Shown here in pieces: positions 59,057 through 64,000 of a DNA stretch of 64,000 nt. The position numbers were made by a program, and so were the translations under genes. The DNA lies in contig NZ_CP047950.1 in NCBI RefSeq assembly GCF_014280075.1, forward strand, positions 372,001-436,000, given 5' to 3'. Position 1 is the stretch's first letter; each line of letters begins with the position of its first letter. This stretch comes from Synechococcus sp. A15-62. GTDB taxonomy: Bacteria > Cyanobacteriota > Cyanobacteriia > PCC-6307 > Cyanobiaceae. Under the pieces are notes generated by a model. The model searched no databases, was not told where the DNA came from, and worked only from the letters and a program-made list of their open reading frames with translations.

Positions 59057-59710
59057 GTGATTATTTCTGAAGTGAACGGCGATTCGACGATCCCTTCTGT
59101 TGATGCATTGTTTGAAGACCTGATGCATCCCAACCCAAGGATTCAAGAAGAAGCTTGTTTGATTCTTTCTGAGAACTATCGGGAAGAAGCATTGCCAAGA
59201 TTGTTAGATCTGTTTTGTCATCATGACCCTAAAGTTTATAGAGCAGCTGTTAAAGGCATTGGTTTCTTTGGAAGTGATGCATTCGATCCTTTGATCGACC
59301 TTTATGCAACAACAGCCAATCAAACTGCAAGGCGTTGTTGCCCCAAAGCATTCGTGCAAGTATTCAAGAATTTTCCCGATCAGCCGTTTCCTGATTCAGT
59401 CATGCAAATGTTGGAGCAAGGAATCGACGATTCAGATATGGTTGTCGTACAAGGTGCGTTGATGTGTCTTGGTCAGATCGGCAAGCAACAATTCAAGTCT
59501 GAAGAGGCAATCCAAATTTTGGCAAAGTCTCTCAGCAGCCAAAATGTTGCTTTAATCTTCAGTGCATCTCAGGCTCTTGCCGATATTCCCAATCCTTTGG
59601 CAGAAAACGCTTTACGTTCACTGCGGAAAAATAATGATGATCCCTTGATTCAGGAGGCTGCACAGTCTGCATTGGCACGACTTCAGAATCTACTCAACTC
59701 AAAGAGTTAG
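59057..59710 (+). CDS. cpeZ: Phycoerythrin lyase partner CpeZ (HEAT-repeat)
   Basis: CpeZ is a chaperone-like partner that stabilises phycoerythrin and boosts CpeY. The product of about 217 aa is made of HEAT repeats (PRIQEEACLILSENYREEAL; DPKVYRAAVKGIGFFGSDAF; MVVVQGALMCLGQIGKQQFK; VALIFSASQALADIPNPLAE). The start is GTG at 59057 or GTG at 59072 (VNGDSTIPS), with no ATG nearby. It lies 54 bp after cpeY, and its stop is 8 bp from the convergent Nif11 gene. Confidence 0.85.
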   Translation: MIISEVNGDSTIPSVDALFEDLMHPNPRIQEEACLILSENYREEALPRLLDLFCHHDPKVYRAAVKGIGFFGSDAFDPLIDLYATTANQTARRCCPKAFVQVFKNFPDQPFPDSVMQMLEQGIDDSDMVVVQGALMCLGQIGKQQFKSEEAIQILAKSLSSQNVALIFSASQALADIPNPLAENALRSLRKNNDDPLIQEAAQSALARLQNLLNSKS

Positions 59711-59718
59711 ATGTTCCT

Positions 59719-60063
59719 TCATCGAGGTATAGTTTCTACTCCATCGTAATAACCTCCAGCGCGGAAGTCAAAACGTTCTACTTTGTCCTCTTTAGCACAA
59801 GTCGTCTGCGAATAATGTAGCAGCGTGCTGAATCCTTCCGGCACCATCTTGGGGCATAGTCTTCCAACATCATTGGCAAATGGGCAGAAGTACACCCCTG
59901 CCCATCGATTAAGAAAACGCCCTTTTATTTCATCAGAAAAGATAAATCCATGTTGATCAGCGAGCTTGAGGATCTCCTCGGGCTCAGCTTCTTTGAACAG
60001 GGATCTGAACGACAGGTCTTCTTCTAGAACCTGAAGAAAGCGTATGAATTCAGCACGTGACAT
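59719..60063 (-). CDS. Nif11-domain protein with unusual C-terminal extension
   Basis: Residues 1-50 (MSRAEFIRFLQVLEEDLSFR; EPEEILKLADQHGFIFSDEI) match the Nif11 domain, best known as the leader of prochlorosin-type peptides and from nif loci. The following 65 residues contain two Cys in YFCPFANDVGRLCPKM, one in TTCAKE, and Arg/Gly/Tyr near the end (FRAGGYYDGVETIPR). No GG or GA cleavage motif separates leader and tail, and no modification enzyme is nearby. It is one of the small unknown genes of the rod locus and is divergent from the MpeZ-like gene. Confidence 0.7.
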   Translation of the reverse strand: MSRAEFIRFLQVLEEDLSFRSLFKEAEPEEILKLADQHGFIFSDEIKGRFLNRWAGVYFCPFANDVGRLCPKMVPEGFSTLLHYSQTTCAKEDKVERFDFRAGGYYDGVETIPR

Positions 60064-60416
60064 GATGAACCAGCGGCATATCCGTATTTTATCAGCAACT
60101 ATCCGCTTCTTATCAGCGTCTTTTTACTTTTTTATGTCTCAGTAGGCCACCAATAATTTTATATGGCAGCGTACTTTTCCTGTGCTGATCTTATATGGAT
60201 AAAGAATTGAGCCGGTCACAATTTGATGATTGGACAAATCGTCATTAGCTCGAATTTAATCAACGACTACTTGTTAATTCTTTATTAATTGTAGTGGTTT
60301 ATTGTTCTTAAAATAGATGTCCACTAATTATCAATCTCTTTGCCGTGCGGGTCACTTCTTATCAAATCAGATTTGCCGATCAATTTTTCTGTAAAAATTG
60401 AATATACGCATATTGC
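60064..60416. promoter_or_regulatory. AT-rich divergent region upstream of the MpeZ-like gene
   Basis: About 350 bp with no gene. It contains short direct repeats: TTATCAGC twice near 60088-60116 and TTATATGG twice near 60158-60198, and an AT-rich inverted element (TTAATTCTTTATTAATT near 60273-60290). It would hold promoters for the Nif11 gene (minus) and the MpeZ-like gene (plus). If this is a CA4 island, light-colour regulation by the downstream regulators is expected here; no operator is proven. Confidence 0.45.
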
Positions 60417-61610
60417 ATGGTGCCAAGTTCACAGCGATTTGATAATTTGTTTTCATGGATGGGTGAACAGCAAGCAATTGAGTTGCTTTCGCAAAATGTT
60501 AGTACTCTTGATAATCCTGGCATCAAATATATAGCTGCAACACGGTTGGGAGCTTGTTCTTCAAGAGACTCTCTAGATGCATTAGTTGTAGCGGCCACTG
60601 GGGATAGAGACAATATCTTCGATTCCATTACGCGTCGTAAGTCTATTGAAGCGCTAGGGCGTCGTCGCGACCTTAGTACTCTGCCAACCATTTATGAAGC
60701 TATGCATAGTAGTGATGAGCAGACGATTGTGAATTCAGTAGATACGCTAATTCATTTTGGCATACCTCTTGATGCTCAGTTTAAATCATCTCTTTTGAAG
60801 ATTATTCAAAATGGCTCCGATGTCCTCAAGCGTGTTGCCATTCAATGTTTCACGCGTTTGGAGATGCATGAGTTTAATGGCATCATTCGTGAGCAAGAGA
60901 GCAATCCAAATATATTGGTTAATGGCGCATCAATCGCTTATTCAATAAGGGTTGAAGATGACAAGCGTAAATTGCATATTCTTGAAAATCACCTCAACGA
61001 TTTGAATGTCATACATAGACGTTCATCCGTCATTGATATTGGTGACGCTGGAGACCCTTCTCTTTTGTCAAGTATTTCGAAAGCAGCGGTGTCAATGCCT
61101 TTGAGAGCTAAAAGTGCGTTCAAGATGACTTCTAAAATTAAAACTAAATCACAAAGAACATTAATCAATCAAATGTTGAAGGATGATTCTCGTCATTTAT
61201 ATTTTACACAGAAATTTGATGCACCAAATGATTTAGAAAAAGTTTGTGATTTCCTTAAGCATAGAGATGAGGAGCGCCAGTACTTTGGTGCTAAGGCCTT
61301 ATTCAGTTGGCCAGCTTCAACTGTAACTGACGCAATTAAGACTATTTGGGACAATCATGGCTCTGATTATGGTGTTCACTATCAAGTAAATTGTTTGGTG
61401 TCTCAACTCGGCTTAAAAGAATTGTCTTATATAATCAAGGAATCATTATTGGAGCCGGCTCCGCAGTATGCAAAATCAAAAATAGCTGCGACTTGGGGAT
61501 GTTTAACTTTAGGTTTAATGGAATGTCGTAGTGATATTGAAAATCTACTTTTAAAATCCACTTGGGAGCCCCTACGATGGACATGCGCGGAAGTCTTACG
61601 TGAACTATAG
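60417..61610 (+). CDS. mpeZ: MpeZ/MpeY-type phycoerythrin bilin lyase-isomerase
   Basis: MpeZ attaches phycoerythrobilin to Cys83 of the PE-II alpha subunit and isomerises it to phycourobilin; MpeY is the non-isomerising relative. The 397-aa product is a CpeY paralog made of HEAT repeats (ARTRRKSIEALGRR-like repeat in DSITRRKSIEALGRRRDLST; NSVDTLIHFGIPLDAQFKSS) with the shared YGVHYQVNCLVSQLGLKEL motif near residue 320. The MpeZ call rests on its position facing the regulator pair. AT-rich, no Shine-Dalgarno before the ATG. Confidence 0.75.
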   Translation: MVPSSQRFDNLFSWMGEQQAIELLSQNVSTLDNPGIKYIAATRLGACSSRDSLDALVVAATGDRDNIFDSITRRKSIEALGRRRDLSTLPTIYEAMHSSDEQTIVNSVDTLIHFGIPLDAQFKSSLLKIIQNGSDVLKRVAIQCFTRLEMHEFNGIIREQESNPNILVNGASIAYSIRVEDDKRKLHILENHLNDLNVIHRRSSVIDIGDAGDPSLLSSISKAAVSMPLRAKSAFKMTSKIKTKSQRTLINQMLKDDSRHLYFTQKFDAPNDLEKVCDFLKHRDEERQYFGAKALFSWPASTVTDAIKTIWDNHGSDYGVHYQVNCLVSQLGLKELSYIIKESLLEPAPQYAKSKIAATWGCLTLGLMECRSDIENLLLKSTWEPLRWTCAEVLREL

Positions 61611-61635
61611 AAAATTATTTCTAGATGCAATGCAC

Positions 61636-62601
61636 CTATATTGGCAATCTATATCTTCTCGACTTTTCGATGGTCTGACTTGGAAGTTCTCCGAATGCAG
61701 TGTAATAGCGCCGTGCATATCTCCCCTGATGTTTAAACCCATATTTAATTGCAATATCTCGAATTGAATATAGATTTAGTTTCCGACGAGCGTCTTGGTT
61801 AAGCATAATTCTTCTGGATTCTTCAAGTCTGATTTGTGTCATCAATTCAATAATTCCCATTCCAAAGTACTCCTGACATATGCGATATAATGATGCTTGA
61901 CTTGTATTTATATACTTGCATACTTCAAGCAATGACAGAGGGGATTCCATGCTCTTCTCACTATGTGCAAGATTAATGATTTCTCTTAATTGATCGATAT
62001 GTTTTGGATCTTGACTATTTTGAGCAGTCATTGGCTCTTCTAGACATGCGATTACAAGATCGAAATATTTTTCTGGGTTCTTAATTCCAGAAGATACTTC
62101 TTTGGCGGCTAAACTCTTAAGTTGGTTTAGAGCTTTATTGTTGCAATAAATCCCATGATCACCCGTGAGTCGTTCAAGTCCATCATAGGCATTGCAATTT
62201 TCGAGTAGTTCCAATAGGAGCTGCTTTTCAAGCATGCAACCAGTACTAGAGCATTCGTTGTTATATTTTCCCCATGCATTTCCTGGTACTGCATTAATCG
62301 TGCCAAATCCAGCTAGGCTATTTTTTGTCATCTTAAATCCATCACAATAGCCAAAGGCTCCTTGAGTATTCGCTTTTGGTGTAATCCAATTAAAATCAAT
62401 AGTTATACCATTGCCCCACCCCTCGTACAATAATGTTTTGTTGGCAGATATTTCTGCAAGTGTGACTTTATTAGTATTTGCTGTTTGCATAGTATAAAAA
62501 CCATTGCCACCTTCCAGTTGCGTTATTTTTGTAAGCTGACCGAGTTTTGCAAGCTCTTCAGAGAGCTCCAGTGGATCACGATATTCAATAGATGTTTTCA
62601 T
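61636..62601 (-). CDS. AraC-family regulator, second of tandem pair (FciA/FciB type)
   Basis: In CA4 islands two such regulators, FciA and FciB, control the switch between blue- and green-absorbing phycoerythrin; I cannot say which of the two this is. The 321-aa product has an N-terminal ligand/effector domain of about 200 residues (VTLAEISANKTLLYEGWG; DGFKMTKNSLAGFGTINAV). A complete AraC double HTH follows: TSQASLYRICQEYFGMGI (first) and IRDIAIKYGFKHQGRYARRY with FGELPSQTIEKS (second). It is 3 bp downstream of the other regulator, convergent with the MpeZ-like gene. Confidence 0.82.
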   Translation of the reverse strand: MKTSIEYRDPLELSEELAKLGQLTKITQLEGGNGFYTMQTANTNKVTLAEISANKTLLYEGWGNGITIDFNWITPKANTQGAFGYCDGFKMTKNSLAGFGTINAVPGNAWGKYNNECSSTGCMLEKQLLLELLENCNAYDGLERLTGDHGIYCNNKALNQLKSLAAKEVSSGIKNPEKYFDLVIACLEEPMTAQNSQDPKHIDQLREIINLAHSEKSMESPLSLLEVCKYINTSQASLYRICQEYFGMGIIELMTQIRLEESRRIMLNQDARRKLNLYSIRDIAIKYGFKHQGRYARRYYTAFGELPSQTIEKSRRYRLPI

Positions 62602-62604
62602 GTA

Positions 62605-63657
62605 TTACTCTCCCTTCCATGCACTAAATGAATATAATTTCTTATTAGATCGATCTATTGTTTGGCTGGGTGATTCTCCAAAATATGTGGAGTAGGAGGC
62701 TTCAAATTTTTTCCAGTTCTTAAAACCGTAGTAAAGTGCTGTTCTCTTTTTTGTAAACTCTTTGAGACCTGTTGAGGAATGTGGAGTTAAAAAAGCCTTG
62801 CGGGTCTGTTCAAGTCGTACTCTTCTTACTAGCTCAATTACATCCATATTAAAGATTTTTTGACAAATAGTATTGAGAGACTCTGTTTTTGAATTCAAGT
62901 ATTCAGTAATTTCGTCAAGTGTTATTGGCGGCATGCCAGCCCTATCTTCGTGAATTAGTTTAACCAAGTCTTCTATAAGATCCGTTGACTCGCATCGATG
63001 TGCATCATAGGTTGATTCATTATTTTCATTGTCTAGGAATATGATTGCTAGATCGTAAAATGAATTTGGTTTCGTTGATGGTTGGCTATTAAAATGTCGG
63101 CTAAATAATTTTTTGAGCTGAGCACTTGCATGATCATGCGAGTCAATTCCAATGCATTCCTCAAGCCTCGCATAGGCATTAAATGCATTCAATTTGTTGA
63201 TTCTTTCTTTTAATTTATTCCATTTCAGGCTCATGCAGCAAAGCTCTTCGTTTGCTCCCACAATGTCCCAGATATTTCCTCCTGTTTTGTTTATCCGATT
63301 GAAGCCAGCAATGCTATTTCTTGTCATTTGGTGGCCGCTTATGATTGTCTGTGCCTCCGCATCTTTTGCCGCTAATGTGTCTAGCCAGCAGAATGACACT
63401 GATTTTGTGTTGGCTTCTTCCTCGTAGAGCAGAGTTTGGTTCGATTTAAAAATTTCAAGATGCACGTCTTCAATTGGTGAGCAAGTGGTCTTCGTTTCGA
63501 GAAGGCCGGTGCTTAACTGAGTTACATTGCATCTGAAGCTGGATGTTGAGTGATATTCTTCAAAATGTGCCTTGCAAAACTCTTCCATCTCGAGCGTGTC
63601 GGAAAAAATATAATTGCGCGATCGTTTTTTTCGCAAACTTCTTCTGCGTATTTGCAT
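62605..63657 (-). CDS. AraC-family regulator, first of tandem pair (FciA/FciB type)
   Basis: A paralog of the downstream regulator: same layout, with matching N-terminal blocks (LEIFKSNQTLLYEEEANT; GHQMTRNSIAGFNRINKT). The C-terminal HTH region is more diverged: the second helix-turn-helix reads FTKKRTALYYGFKNWKKFEA with FGESPSQTIDRS. A basic N-terminal stretch (RRRSLRKKRSRN) is present if ATG 63657 is used; ATG 63588 (MEEFCKAH) is an alternative. The 350-aa gene is followed 3 bp later by its paralog, so both are probably on one transcript. Confidence 0.8.
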   Translation of the reverse strand: MQIRRRSLRKKRSRNYIFSDTLEMEEFCKAHFEEYHSTSSFRCNVTQLSTGLLETKTTCSPIEDVHLEIFKSNQTLLYEEEANTKSVSFCWLDTLAAKDAEAQTIISGHQMTRNSIAGFNRINKTGGNIWDIVGANEELCCMSLKWNKLKERINKLNAFNAYARLEECIGIDSHDHASAQLKKLFSRHFNSQPSTKPNSFYDLAIIFLDNENNESTYDAHRCESTDLIEDLVKLIHEDRAGMPPITLDEITEYLNSKTESLNTICQKIFNMDVIELVRRVRLEQTRKAFLTPHSSTGLKEFTKKRTALYYGFKNWKKFEASYSTYFGESPSQTIDRSNKKLYSFSAWKGE

Positions 63658-63666
63658 ATTCTATTG

Positions 63667-63807
63667 TTATTCCTTGATTGCGCGTAAGAAGCTTAACGTT
63701 TTTCTGAATGATTGCTTTTTGTCTTTTTGGTATCCACTTTCTATCAGATCGCCTGCCCTTTCTTGTCTTTGTGTTAATGCGGAGGCATGATCTCCTCGCC
63801 TGAGCAT
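63667..63807 (-). CDS. Candidate 46-aa small ORF upstream of the regulators
   Basis: An open frame encoding MLRRGDHASALTQRQERAGD and ending SFLRAIKE, helical and highly charged. AGAGG lies just 1-2 nt before the ATG, a suboptimal spacing. The stop is 9 bp before the regulator ATG. It lies in the same frame as the upstream partial gene, separated by two TAG stops, so it may be a remnant of a formerly longer gene rather than a functional peptide. Confidence 0.4.
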   Translation of the reverse strand: MLRRGDHASALTQRQERAGDLIESGYQKDKKQSFRKTLSFLRAIKE

Positions 63808-63834
63808 TCCTCTAAAGCTGTTTTTCTAAATGCT

Positions 63835-64000
63835 CTATTCGCTTTCCTGTTTCTCCTGCAAATCTCTACTTAGTATGTTAATAGCAACATTAAATACTGC
63901 TTGAACAGTCTCGTCCCTCTCTGTGGACTTTGCTGCTTCTATGCTTTCTATGGCATTAAATGCTTCGAGTTTCATTAGTGCCATTGCTGTATTTTTGCGT
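63835..64000 (-). CDS. C-terminal fragment of an unidentified helical protein (runs off right edge)
   Basis: The last 54 residues of a minus-strand gene, read from the window edge: RKNTAMALMKLEAFNAIESI, then AAKSTERDETVQAVFNVAIN, then a charged tail ending KQESE with a TAG stop. The helical, Ala-rich pattern would suit a HEAT- or TPR-repeat protein such as another bilin lyase, but 54 residues are too few to say. It is on the same strand as the two regulators. Confidence 0.6.
   Translation of the reverse strand, partial: RKNTAMALMKLEAFNAIESIEAAKSTERDETVQAVFNVAINILSRDLQEKQESE

Overview
The window is from a marine, phycoerythrin-containing Synechococcus (picocyanobacterium). The evidence is the cyanobacteria-specific gene set (psaD, ndhN, ldpA, a Ycf45-type ATPase, CCB- and CAAD-type proteins), dense GC-rich packing with many 1-8 bp gene overlaps, a bifunctional panC-cmk, and a phycobilisome rod locus with R-phycocyanin (rpcBA), phycoerythrin I (cpeBA) and the phycoerythrobilin synthases pebA/pebB. 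The pair of AraC-type regulators beside an MpeZ-like lyase at the right edge suggests a strain carrying a type IV chromatic acclimation (CA4) island in its phycobilisome locus, probably the CA4-A configuration.

Layout. 1-10.3 kb (minus strand): the L3-to-SecY-to-Adk ribosomal protein operon, in the order rplC-D-W-B-rpsS-rplV-rpsC-rplP-rpmC-rpsQ-rplN-X-E-rpsH-rplF-R-rpsE-rplO-secY-adk. rpsJ, rpsN and rpmD are absent from it, and a structured leader of about 380 bp precedes it. 10.7-27.3 kb: mixed housekeeping genes: ndhN-ldpA-ycf45-like ATPase, tRNA-Gln, a HAD hydrolase, recA with a consensus cyanobacterial LexA box, a degenerate DinG-like helicase, tyrA, crtD, a fructosamine kinase-like protein, a JAMM protease overlapping a MoeB-rhodanese gene, a double-domain CobO, larE, speD, recF and tRNA-Arg. 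27.4-49 kb: the run trpE-gshA-ppc, psaD, a degenerate sensor kinase, rodA, mrp, hemF, assembly and exonuclease genes, tRNA-Cys, an aldo/keto reductase, purM, rlpA and panC-cmk.

49-64 kb: the phycobilisome rod locus. On the minus strand, cpeS-pebA-pebB-(30-aa ORF)-rpcB-rpcA are followed by a strong terminator, then by the coupled lyase genes rpcT-rpcE-rpcF and a low-molecular-weight tyrosine phosphatase. On the plus strand lie cpeB-cpeA (with its own terminator) and the lyase genes cpeY-cpeZ. Several small uncharacterised ORFs, including a Nif11-domain protein, sit between them. From about 53.6 kb, and more clearly from 56.7 kb, the DNA is visibly AT-richer than the rest. The last 4 kb hold the MpeZ-like lyase-isomerase gene facing two tandem, paralogous AraC-type regulators (the fciA/fciB pair), then a short ORF and the 3' end of another gene that runs off the window.

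How the rod genes fit together: PebA and PebB make phycoerythrobilin. CpeS, CpeY/Z, RpcT and RpcE/F attach bilins to specific cysteines of CpeB, CpeA, RpcB and RpcA. The MpeZ-like enzyme would attach and isomerise bilin on a phycoerythrin II alpha subunit encoded outside the window, under control of the regulator pair. Start codons are the weakest part of the annotation: panC, recF, ldpA and the LpxB-like gene have no convincing ATG/GTG/TTG at the expected N-terminus.
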